The notes under the pieces were generated by a model. That model was not told where the DNA came from, did no database searches, and worked only from the letters and a program-made list of their open reading frames with translations. The translations under genes were made by a program, and so were the position numbers. From an uncultured Bacillota bacterium (GTDB taxonomy: Bacteria > Bacillota_I > Bacilli_A > RFN20 > CAG-449), in contig CAJKZK010000069.1 of NCBI GenBank assembly GCA_905204225.1, positions 1-9,454 on the forward strand: a DNA stretch of 9,454 bases. The letters are read 5' to 3'. Positions 1-5,865 of the stretch are shown in pieces. Each line of letters begins with the position of its first letter. The stretch's first letter is position 1.

Positions 1-492
1 ATAATTGAATCAAATTTCTATGATGAAGCAATAAATATAGTATTTATAGGTAATCCAGGAACTGGAAAAACTCATTTAGCTATTGCTATTGCTTATACAG
101 TAGCAATTAGAAGAAATAGCGTATATTTTATTAAATTTAATAAATTAATTAATATATTAAAAAATGTTTATAATGAAGGTACTTTTGAAAGAAAAATTAA
201 ACAGTTCTTCAAATATAAATTATTAATAATTGATGAGGTTGGTTTTAATGAAATAAGTTCATTGGAAGCAAAATTATTCTTTCAATTAATTGATTTAAGA
301 TATACAAAAAGATCAACAATATTTACTAGTAATATTACATTCGATAAATGGCCAACTATCCTTGGCAATGATGAAATGATTACTAAAGCTATATTAGATA
401 GAATTTTGCAGTTCTCTTATTTATTTAATATTACTGGTCAATCTTATAGAATTAAAGATAAACTTAAACCTATACAAACTGAGGAATCTTAA
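1..492 (+). CDS. istB: IstB-like ATP-binding protein (IS21 helper), N-terminus outside window
   Basis: This is a 5'-truncated reading frame, open from base 1, giving 163 residues of a protein normally about 250 long. IstB is the AAA+ ATPase that assists the IS21 transposase IstA in target capture. Visible motifs are Walker A GNPGTGKTHL (about residues 18-27 of the visible part), Walker B LLIIDEVGF (about 73-81), a TSN sensor-like motif followed by the F-x-x-W segment typical of the family, and the C-terminal DRI...GQSYRIKDKL block. The family usually has a His pair after the DR (DRLLHHS-type); here it reads DRILQFS, a mild divergence. No frameshift or internal stop is seen, so this part could be intact. 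Assignment to the IstB/DnaC-like family is firm. Whether the element is active depends on sequence to the left. Confidence 0.9.
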   Translation: MIESNFYDEAINIVFIGNPGTGKTHLAIAIAYTVAIRRNSVYFIKFNKLINILKNVYNEGTFERKIKQFFKYKLLIIDEVGFNEISSLEAKLFFQLIDLRYTKRSTIFTSNITFDKWPTILGNDEMITKAILDRILQFSYLFNITGQSYRIKDKLKPIQTEES

Positions 493-522
493 ATTGACAA
501 ATGTGAGACTTTTATATTGACA
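1..522 (+). mobile_element. IS21-family insertion sequence, 3' portion with right end
   Basis: The window begins inside an IS21-family element. What is visible is the 3' two thirds of the helper gene istB, followed by a terminal region of about 30 bp. Read inward from 522, the end starts TGTCAATATAA and carries a second box, TGTCAATTTAA, starting at 499, which overlaps the istB stop codon. IS21 elements are known to end in CA/TG and to carry several internal terminal repeats, so 522 is the likely outer boundary. The transposase gene istA and the left end lie outside the window. The flanking sequence from 523 outward reads as the interrupted DUF2971-family gene, which supports the placement of the end. 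The exact boundary and the target duplication cannot be confirmed without the other end. Confidence 0.75.
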
Positions 523-1140
523 TTTATAAGGAAGCAGGCTAACTTCTCTTTTATTCTTTGGTGTTATCGTATATTCGATGCAGAATCATTTTCCTCCATC
601 AGAATACATAGCCCATTGATGTTTATTTGAATAAGTTTCGGACAAAGAATACATAAGGCATTTGTCTTTTATATTATTGAACCAAAAAAAGTTTTTTATC
701 ATTTTTATTATATTTTCTTTGAACTCAGGACTAAATACTTTAATAAGCACTTTCCGTGTTTTAACAGTTATCTGCTTTACTGGCTTATCATCAACAACTA
801 GAGTAAGGTAAGAAGGCATTTTTCTGGGTTTAGTTCCTTTTCATCACTAAATACTGAATAATAAACCTCTTTAAACATATCTGGAGTGACAATTTTTTTG
901 GTTGCATAAAGAATCAATGTATTTGTTGATGAACATGAATGCGAATTTCAAAGCGTATTCGTCGAAATTACTATCTAGTAGTTCAACATCTTTTTCGATG
1001 TTATACTTCACTGTCACATCAATTGGATCGTTCCATGTTGACGAATTTGAAAACCATCTCATCTTGCTTCTTAGTAATTTATAGTTAGTTTTGATTGCTT
1101 GATATGGTGGCTTATTTGTTCTTGATTCTCCACGCTGCAT
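523..1140 (-). pseudogene. DUF2971-family gene, frameshifted, with a nonsense codon and interrupted by IS21
   Basis: This is not annotatable as one open frame, but three pieces read together as a DUF2971-family protein of unknown function. The first piece (1140 down to about 906) has the family's N-terminal signature MRWFSNSSTWNDPIDV, comparable to the usual FSSPxxFNDPFD. A middle piece (about 905-823, TKKIVTPDMFKEVYYSVF...) is in another frame. The third piece (819-589) returns to the first frame and ends in SETYSNKHQWAMYSDGGK, comparable to the family's dN-x-x-MW-x-hYad-x-hkG block. A TGA at 586-588 stands where the family has Gly; the frame then continues FCIEYTI down to the insertion-sequence boundary at 522/523. 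The shifts fall in a T-run (about 905-907) and an A-run (about 820-824). The first codons overlap the 3' end of the upstream gene by 29 nt, so the true N-terminus may be lost. The family call rests on motif memory; the decay is read directly. Confidence 0.7.
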
Positions 1141-2029
1141 ATTTTGTCATGCAATATTTGATCAGACTATTGAGAAAATAGACGATTGTTGCCAGGAATG
1201 AGAAACTGATGACATAGATGATATAGTTTGCGAACCAACCGAATTTCAGCCATATTTTAGAATAGACAGGCATATTGGAAACGAAGAAGGGAGAAATGTA
1301 GAAACAGGAAGCAACATCTGGATCGAACAACGGAGTGTTCTTGACATCTTTGAACGGTTTTCCGTCTGTCGGTTTGTAGTTGATGCCTCCGGTGTAATGC
1401 AGTGTTACATTGATTAGTTGAGCAATGACGGTAAGACCGACGAATATTGCGACAGCGCCAAGAAAGTATTTATAATCTTTTTTGATGTTTTTTCCGATTT
1501 CTGCGTGGACGACAGATAGGATGGAGACCTGAAGAATCAGAACGTGCCAGACGAAGGAACGGATCACATCGAAGATATTGCCCCATCTGCATAGCTGTCC
1601 TTGTCCGAACAATAACGGGAAGATGCCGGCAATCATGCAGTAGATGCCTAGGTAATAGAATATCGGCATTCTGATCTTTTCGTTTTTGATAAAAGGAAGA
1701 ATCAGGCATAGGTAGATCGGTATGCTGCAGAACTGGAAGGGAATGCTGGAGAAGTCATAGTACCCGAAGAAGAAGTAACGATTGATTTCATGATATATTT
1801 CCAGTCCTAGGAAGAGCAATCCATATATAAGGATAATGCCATTCAATAGTTTTTTGTTTTTTGTTTTGTTGATATATTTTGCGAGAAAAGCAATGGCTAT
1901 CAAAGTCATTAAACCGACTAAAACACATAATATCGGAATAAGACTCCAAGGCAGGCAAGCAGGTCGCTCCTGCTCGAAATTGTTTAAAAAATTAATCATA
2001 ATTGAACCTATATATATATATTTTATCAT
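1112..2029 (-). CDS. YwaF/TMEM164-like integral membrane protein
   Basis: A polytopic membrane protein of 305 residues with about seven hydrophobic segments. It resembles the YwaF family (TIGR02206, related to eukaryotic TMEM164). The key landmarks are the mid-protein block IPFQFCSIPIYLCLILPF (about residues 96-113), the following short hydrophobic segments around FYYLGIYCMIAGIFPLL, the SFVWH histidine segment (about 158-162), and the FYISPFF block near 243. Bacterial members have no firmly established function. The start at 2029 is preceded by AAAGG at 5 nt; a second Met at residue 11 (1999) has only a weak AGG upstream, so the longer form is preferred slightly. Base composition is striking: bases 1501-1560 are 53% G+C by hand count, against single-digit to about 25% elsewhere, which suggests recent transfer. 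No terminator is visible at its 3' end, where it runs into the DUF2971 remnant. Confidence 0.7.
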   Translation of the reverse strand: MIKYIYIGSIMINFLNNFEQERPACLPWSLIPILCVLVGLMTLIAIAFLAKYINKTKNKKLLNGIILIYGLLFLGLEIYHEINRYFFFGYYDFSSIPFQFCSIPIYLCLILPFIKNEKIRMPIFYYLGIYCMIAGIFPLLFGQGQLCRWGNIFDVIRSFVWHVLILQVSILSVVHAEIGKNIKKDYKYFLGAVAIFVGLTVIAQLINVTLHYTGGINYKPTDGKPFKDVKNTPLFDPDVASCFYISPFFVSNMPVYSKIWLKFGWFANYIIYVISFSFLATIVYFLNSLIKYCMTKYAAWRIKNK

Positions 2030-2100
2030 ATAGACCTTTGCATTGCTATTACTACATGTGATACCGATGATGTTTTACAATTCAAGATAGCTTTAGAGTG

Positions 2101-2155
2101 GCTGATGAATGAAGTGCGTGCGCTTCATTCATCAATGACTAACCCATTCATCAGT
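2101..2155. repeat. Strong inverted repeat plus a third copy of the same box
   Basis: TGATGAATGAAG (2103-2114) is perfectly complementary to CTTCATTCATCA (2123-2134), giving a 12-bp stem with an 8-nt centre that can pair partly itself. A second CATTCATCAG (2145-2154) can pair with the same left arm (2102-2111, 10 bp), so two mutually exclusive hairpins are possible. The element sits between the truncated lipoprotein gene and the ywaF-like gene, both on the minus strand. There is no T-run on either side, so it is not a classic rho-independent terminator. It could be a terminator relic, a leader structure for the ywaF-like gene, or the end of a small repeat element. Confidence 0.6.
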
Positions 2156-2169
2156 CCAACATTATTTGT

Positions 2170-2460
2170 CTATTGCATATTAATAGTTAATCCATCTTTA
2201 GCAAGTTTCTTTAATTCTTTTACTGAATTATTATCTAACCAATATACATCTACTTCAGTATTTGCAATTTTGAAAACTATTGTTTTATTCATAAGTTCAT
2301 AATCCTCCGTAAATGTATTATCTGATGGTGTTGTATCAGAAGGAATTATTGTTGAAGGAATATCATCAGTCGAGGGTATTGTAGAATTATTTTTAGAACT
2401 ACATGCAACTAAAGAAAACATCATAACAAAACCAATTATTAATATAATTATTTTCTTCAT
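2170..2460 (-). CDS. Truncated lipoprotein with the start of a cyclophilin-like domain
   Basis: A 96-residue secreted lipoprotein. Residues 1-20 form a lipoprotein signal (MKK, hydrophobic run, lipobox LVAC with Cys20 as the lipidated residue). Residues 21-55 are a Ser/Thr/Pro/Asp-rich linker with repeated IPS/TPS units. Residues 57-96 (KTIVFKIANTEVDVYWLDNN...LKKLAKDGLTINMQ) resemble the first strands of the cyclophilin-like fold found in many gut Bacillota lipoproteins (PF18050-like), a domain normally of about 110 residues. The gene stops at a TAG just where the domain core would continue; the frame beyond it stays open for only 14 codons. The product is therefore probably non-functional or heavily shortened. 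A good ribosome site (GAAGGTGA) lies 7 nt before the ATG. It follows another remnant by 24 nt on the same strand. The lipoprotein call is secure; the domain call is moderate. Confidence 0.65.
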   Translation of the reverse strand: MKKIIILIIGFVMMFSLVACSSKNNSTIPSTDDIPSTIIPSDTTPSDNTFTEDYELMNKTIVFKIANTEVDVYWLDNNSVKELKKLAKDGLTINMQ

Positions 2461-2484
2461 AAATCAGTCACCTTCAATTAATAA

Positions 2485-2744
2485 TTACGAATATTTTTTC
2501 TTATCTAAAACATCTTTTAAATCCTCTAACGAATTACATTTAAGATATATATCATTTTCTAGTAATTTAATTATTACACCCTAAAAATAGTTAAATTTTT
2601 ATTATAAATGGCTATATCGCCTTCTTGTTTACCACCATGAGCAATAGTTAACACCCCTACTTTTTTGGCTTGAAGTGTTGCAACACCTAAAATTGCTTTT
2701 TCTATATGTTCTTTATAATTTACTCTAAAAAATGAAGATTTTCT
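2485..2744 (-). pseudogene. Frameshifted remnant of an unidentified gene
   Basis: Two minus-strand segments read as one broken protein. The upstream one (2741 to about 2583) gives FFRVNYKEHIEKAILGV, then ATLQAKKVGVLTIAHGGK, then QEGDIAIYNKNLTIF, and then hits a stop; it begins directly after a stop codon with no start codon. The second (2580-2485) gives GVIIKLLENDIYLKCNSL, then EDLKDVLDKKKYS, and a TAA. A single lost base near 2581 joins them into about 83 residues with plausible protein-like composition (alternating hydrophobic strand, a Gly-Gly turn, a charged C-terminal helix). I do not recognise the family. The 5' part and the start codon are missing, so this is a fragment as well as frameshifted. 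It lies 24 nt upstream of the truncated lipoprotein, in the same orientation, and may once have been its operon partner. Confidence 0.45.
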
Positions 2745-2790
2745 TTAAGGAGGAGAGTCGTACTACGATAATTTTAGCTATTTTTGAACT

Positions 2791-2830
2791 GAAAAAAGAA
2801 AAAATTGTGATAGATTTCTCGTATCACAAT
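2791..2830 (-). terminator. Rho-independent terminator after tRNA-Glu
   Basis: ATTGTGATA (2804-2812) pairs perfectly with TATCACAAT (2822-2830) around a 9-nt loop. On the minus strand the hairpin is followed by TTTTTCTTTTTTC (2803-2791). It lies 13 nt past the 3' CCA of the tRNA and so closes the yitT-gltX-tRNA unit. Its orientation, stem and U-tract are all as expected. Confidence 0.85.
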
Positions 2831-2843
2831 TAGTGTTCTTTAA

Positions 2844-2920
2844 TGGTGATCCTTAGGAGACTCGAACTCCTATTCTTCTCCTTGAGAGGGAGACGTGTTA
2901 ACCAGTTCCACTAAAGGACC
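2844..2920 (-). tRNA. tRNA-Glu, anticodon CUC
   Basis: A complete 77-nt cloverleaf can be drawn. Acceptor GGTCCTT pairs with AAGGATC (one G-T pair), followed by A73 and an encoded CCA. The D stem is GTG/CAC with a loop containing GG. The anticodon stem TCTCC/GGAGA encloses the loop CTCTCAA, which gives anticodon CTC (reads GAG). The variable loop is AGAAT, and the T stem AGGAG/CTCCT carries the TTCGAGT loop. Low-GC Bacillota usually carry tRNA-Glu(UUC), which can read GAG by wobble, so a CUC species is an extra. It lies 30 nt downstream of gltX, the gene for the enzyme that charges it, and just before a terminator. Confidence 0.93.
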
Positions 2921-2921
2921 A

Positions 2922-2952
2922 AAATGTGTTGCTTTATAATTACAACACATTT
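2922..2952 (-). other. Hairpin between gltX and tRNA-Glu
   Basis: AAATGTGTTG (2922-2931) is perfectly complementary to CAACACATTT (2943-2952): a 10-bp stem with an 11-nt loop. It begins within the gltX stop codon and ends one base before the mature tRNA 5' end. On the minus strand it is followed by only about four Ts and then the tRNA, so it would terminate poorly. A role in processing the shared transcript or in protecting the gltX message 3' end fits better. Confidence 0.55.
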
Positions 2953-4618
2953 ATTTAATTAATTCAATTACTTTCTTTATTCTTCTAGAAACTTCTTTGT
3001 TACCTAAAATTCTTAAAATATAATATAAATTTGGAGATTGTTTAGAAGATGTTAAGGCTATTCTAATCATTTCGGCTACATCACCAATGTGACCATTATA
3101 TATAGTTGGATTCTTTTTATATTCTTTAGCGTTATTTGCAAAATTATATTTTGTTCCTAATTCTTTCAATGATCCAAACCAAATTTGTTCTGGAACATCT
3201 AAATTTAATGTATCCACAAATTCTAATAAAATTTGTTTAATTAAATCTTTGTTAATATTTGGGTTAAATGGCAATGGATTAGAAGTAATTAATTCAGTAT
3301 AATATGGTTCATAGAAAAATTTAACTTTATCAAAAATTTCACCATATTTAATATAATCTTTTCTTGGGTTTGGTTTATCTTTTTCAATGTTCATAATTGA
3401 TTTAAAATATTCTTCATCATTACAAATTAGTTCGTTAAATTTTTGGTCATATTGAGAAGTATATTTTTTCATTTCATAAAGCATTTTTTCAGCTGAATAT
3501 GTTGCTATAACTTCTTTTGAAATGTTTTGTAATTTTTCAATATCAAATAAAGCTCCATCTAATGACATTTTTTCAAATGTAAAATGGAAATCATTTTGAT
3601 CTAAAGTAGGGTTTTCAGCATGCCATTCTTCAAAATTTGAATTAGCTATTGTATATAAATATTCTTTTATAGCTTGAACTGGATAACCATCTTTTAAGAA
3701 ATAAGCTATAGCGGCTTCATTGTCTTTTCTTTTTGATAATTTACGCTTATTACCATTGTCTAATTTCATAATAACTGGTAAATGTGCATATTTAGGAGCC
3801 TTCCATCCCATTGTTTCGAATAATTCTAAATGAATTGTTAATGAAGGTAACCATTCTTCACCACGTGAAACAATAGTTGTATGCATATAATGATCATCAA
3901 CTAAATGAGCAAAGTGATAGGTTGGTAATCCATCAGATTTATAAATAACAATATCTTGATCATTTTGAGATAAAAATAATTGACCTCTTACCAAATCATT
4001 AACTTCTACTTTTAAATTATGGTCACCCATGGATTTAAATCTAATAACAAATTTTTCTCCATTTTTAATTCTTTGAATTTGTTCTTCAAGAGATAAGAAT
4101 CTACATTTAGCATATTGACCATAATATCCAGGAACAACATGTGTTGCTTCTTGAACTTTTCTTAAAGCATCTAAATCTTCATGAGAGCAAAAACAAGGAT
4201 ACGCTCTACCTTTTTTTAATAATTCTTTGATTACTATTTTATAAATATCAGCTCTTTTTGATTGTTGATAAGGGCCATATTGACCTTTTTCATAATCTCC
4301 AAAATATCCTTCATTTGGAATAACATTGAATATTGCTAATTGATCTAAGAGTTCTTTACCTGATCCTTCTACTTCTCTTTTTGTGTCAGTATCTTCAAGT
4401 CTAGTATAGAATACTCCATTACTTTGATTAGCAACTTTTTGGGCTACTAAAGCAGTAAATAATGAACCAGTATGTAAAAATCCTGTAGGACTTGGAGCAA
4501 AACGTGTTACTTCTGCTCCTTCTTTTAAATTTCGATTTGGATAAATTTTATCTAAATCTTCAAGCGTTTGAGTTACCTCTGGAAAAATTAAATTTGCTAA
4601 ATCTTCATTTGTATACAT
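2951..4618 (-). CDS. gltX: Glutamyl-tRNA synthetase
   Basis: Class I aminoacyl-tRNA synthetase that attaches glutamate to tRNA-Glu (and, in lineages using the amidotransferase route, to tRNA-Gln) in the cytoplasm. At 555 residues it is longer than the common form of about 480-490, partly through an N-terminal extension of about 37 residues before the Rossmann core. The ATP-site motifs are RFAPSPTG (39-46) with HTGS (49-52, HIGH equivalent) and KLSKR (293-297, KMSKS equivalent). Cys142, Cys144 and Cys172 recall the zinc-site region of bacterial GluRS, but the fourth ligand is not obvious. The C-terminal 200 residues would form the helical anticodon-binding part. AAAGGAG lies 7 nt before the ATG. 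It follows the yitT-like gene by 13 nt and precedes tRNA-Glu(CUC). Identity is firm; discriminating versus non-discriminating specificity cannot be told here. Confidence 0.95.
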   Translation of the reverse strand: MYTNEDLANLIFPEVTQTLEDLDKIYPNRNLKEGAEVTRFAPSPTGFLHTGSLFTALVAQKVANQSNGVFYTRLEDTDTKREVEGSGKELLDQLAIFNVIPNEGYFGDYEKGQYGPYQQSKRADIYKIVIKELLKKGRAYPCFCSHEDLDALRKVQEATHVVPGYYGQYAKCRFLSLEEQIQRIKNGEKFVIRFKSMGDHNLKVEVNDLVRGQLFLSQNDQDIVIYKSDGLPTYHFAHLVDDHYMHTTIVSRGEEWLPSLTIHLELFETMGWKAPKYAHLPVIMKLDNGNKRKLSKRKDNEAAIAYFLKDGYPVQAIKEYLYTIANSNFEEWHAENPTLDQNDFHFTFEKMSLDGALFDIEKLQNISKEVIATYSAEKMLYEMKKYTSQYDQKFNELICNDEEYFKSIMNIEKDKPNPRKDYIKYGEIFDKVKFFYEPYYTELITSNPLPFNPNINKDLIKQILLEFVDTLNLDVPEQIWFGSLKELGTKYNFANNAKEYKKNPTIYNGHIGDVAEMIRIALTSSKQSPNLYYILRILGNKEVSRRIKKVIELIK

Positions 4619-4631
4619 AATAATACTCCTT

Positions 4632-5627
4632 TTATTTCATTGGTTTTATAAAAAATTTACCGAACACTTTATTTGGACTACTTACTGTTATAAAAGCATT
4701 AGGATCAATTTTGTAAATAATTTTTGTTGCTTGTTTTAATTCGAAAGATGATATTACAGTTAATATTACTTTTTTGTCTTGGTCTAAGTAAGCACCTTTA
4801 CCATCTAAAATTGTACAGCCATGAGGGAAATTTGCAATTAAAACTTTTGCAAGTCTTGGTTCAGATGTAACAATTTGTAATTGAACTTTTTTATTTCTAG
4901 AAGAAATTTGATCAATAACTAAAGAACTTACAAAGAAAAACAATATTGTATATAATCCCATTGTAAATGGTCCTTTAACCGCAGGACTATAAGGCGTTTC
5001 AACACTTGATAAAATAATGAATATTAAAACTATCGCACTATTTATGATTAAAACATATTTACCAATAGCTATTCCTTTTTTTAATCCAAAATACATTGAT
5101 ACTACATCTGTTCCACCTGTACAATGATTTAATTCAAGAGCCAAAGCAATTCCAAATCCATTAAGGATACCAGCAAAAATTGATCTTGCTAGCATATCAT
5201 CGGTAATTGTGAATAACTCATACCAACTTTGAGGAATATATTTTAAAAATAATGATGTAAATAAAACATTAATTAAAGTTAAAATTGCAAATCTTTTACC
5301 TATTTTAAAGAAAGCAAATATAAATAATGGAGTGTTAATAACTAAATACATTATGGAATGTATTAATTTAATAATTTCCATGTCATTTGCTTTAATTGCA
5401 CCCATTTTTATTAATGTAAGTGTAATAACTTGGTTTATACCATTAACACCACCTGCAATTAGATTATAATGATCTGTTGATGTTTCTGGTTCAACAAAAG
5501 CTCTAAAACAATAAGCAATACAAAAAGCTGCTAAGGCAGAACCAAGAATATTCCATAAATAAGAAAATATATTTTTTATAATAGGGTGATCTAATAAAAA
5601 ATCATCATGTTTTTGCTTTAAAGTCAT
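4632..5627 (-). CDS. YitT-family membrane protein (DUF161 plus DUF2179)
   Basis: Integral membrane protein of 331 residues in the YitT family, which is widespread in Bacillota; substrates are not established for most members. Residues 20-240 hold five to six hydrophobic segments with two internally similar glycine motifs, IAGGVNG (57-63) and CTGGTDVV (169-176), the hallmark of the duplicated DUF161 membrane repeat. The C-terminal soluble domain (about 247-325, DUF2179) contains FPHGCTILDGKGAY, matching the family's hGvT-x-x-x-g-x-GaY block, followed by two strand-helix units. The length is slightly over the usual 280-300 because of an N-terminal cytoplasmic stretch and a longer loop at about 65-85. 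GGAGA lies 7 nt before the ATG. The stop is 13 nt before the gltX start, so the two are probably co-transcribed, although no functional link is obvious. Confidence 0.88.
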   Translation of the reverse strand: MTLKQKHDDFLLDHPIIKNIFSYLWNILGSALAAFCIAYCFRAFVEPETSTDHYNLIAGGVNGINQVITLTLIKMGAIKANDMEIIKLIHSIMYLVINTPLFIFAFFKIGKRFAILTLINVLFTSLFLKYIPQSWYELFTITDDMLARSIFAGILNGFGIALALELNHCTGGTDVVSMYFGLKKGIAIGKYVLIINSAIVLIFIILSSVETPYSPAVKGPFTMGLYTILFFFVSSLVIDQISSRNKKVQLQIVTSEPRLAKVLIANFPHGCTILDGKGAYLDQDKKVILTVISSFELKQATKIIYKIDPNAFITVSSPNKVFGKFFIKPMK

Positions 5628-5865
5628 AATTAGTCTCCAATTTATATTTTAACTATTATATAAATTTTAGTCCACTATAAAATGATTTCATTCAAATTTT
5701 TCTTTTATCAAAGATAAAAAATGTAAAATTTGTTAAAAAATAAAATTATTAATGACAAAGAACAAAAATTAAATTATAATCAATGTTGAAATTGCTATAT
5801 AATAATGATATTATTATTAAGCTATATACAGCTTATAGATATTTATTGTTAAATTAGGAGGCTTT
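5628..5865. promoter_or_regulatory. Divergent intergenic region between yitT-like gene and thioredoxin-like gene
   Basis: No gene is seen in these 238 very AT-rich bases. They must hold promoters in both directions. The plus-strand promoter can be proposed (5786-5814). For the minus strand, TATAAT occurs near 5655 (reverse complement) but lacks a convincing -35 hexamer. A short perfect stem TTTTATC (5703-5709) / GATAAAA (5713-5719) with a 3-nt loop lies on the yitT side and could be an operator-like dyad or chance in such AT-rich DNA. No T-box or known riboswitch is recognisable. Confidence 0.5.
5786..5814 (+). promoter_or_regulatory. Putative SigA-type promoter for the thioredoxin-like gene
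   Basis: TTGAAA (5786-5791) and TATTAT (5809-5814) are separated by exactly 17 nt, giving a start near 5820-5822 and a leader of about 45 nt. The initial transcript would begin in or next to the hairpin TAAGCT (5818-5823) / AGCTTA (5830-5835). In such AT-rich sequence other hexamers exist, but this pair has the best match and spacing. Confidence 0.5.

Noticed and set aside
586..588. TGA read as Trp (Mycoplasma code) to keep the DUF2971 frame open
   Set aside because: The family has Gly here, Trp is written TGG in intact genes such as gltX, and no intact gene in the window needs TGA readthrough.
902..1084. Plus-strand open frame of 60 codons
   Set aside because: It is antisense to the DUF2971 remnant, has no ribosome site and is low-complexity in composition.
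1470..1709. Minus-strand frame of 79 codons inside the ywaF-like gene
   Set aside because: It is a shadow frame of a convincingly coding membrane protein in GC-richer DNA.
1836..2302. Two plus-strand frames of 65 codons across the ywaF-like start and the lipoprotein
   Set aside because: Both run antisense to better supported genes and show no family features.
2749..2757. Plus-strand AAGGAGGAG resembling a strong ribosome binding site
   Set aside because: No start codon lies within usable distance and no open frame follows on the plus strand before the terminator.
5640..5865. T-box or riboswitch upstream of the yitT-gltX unit
   Set aside because: No T-box sequence, specifier stem or antiterminator is recognisable in the AT-rich leader.
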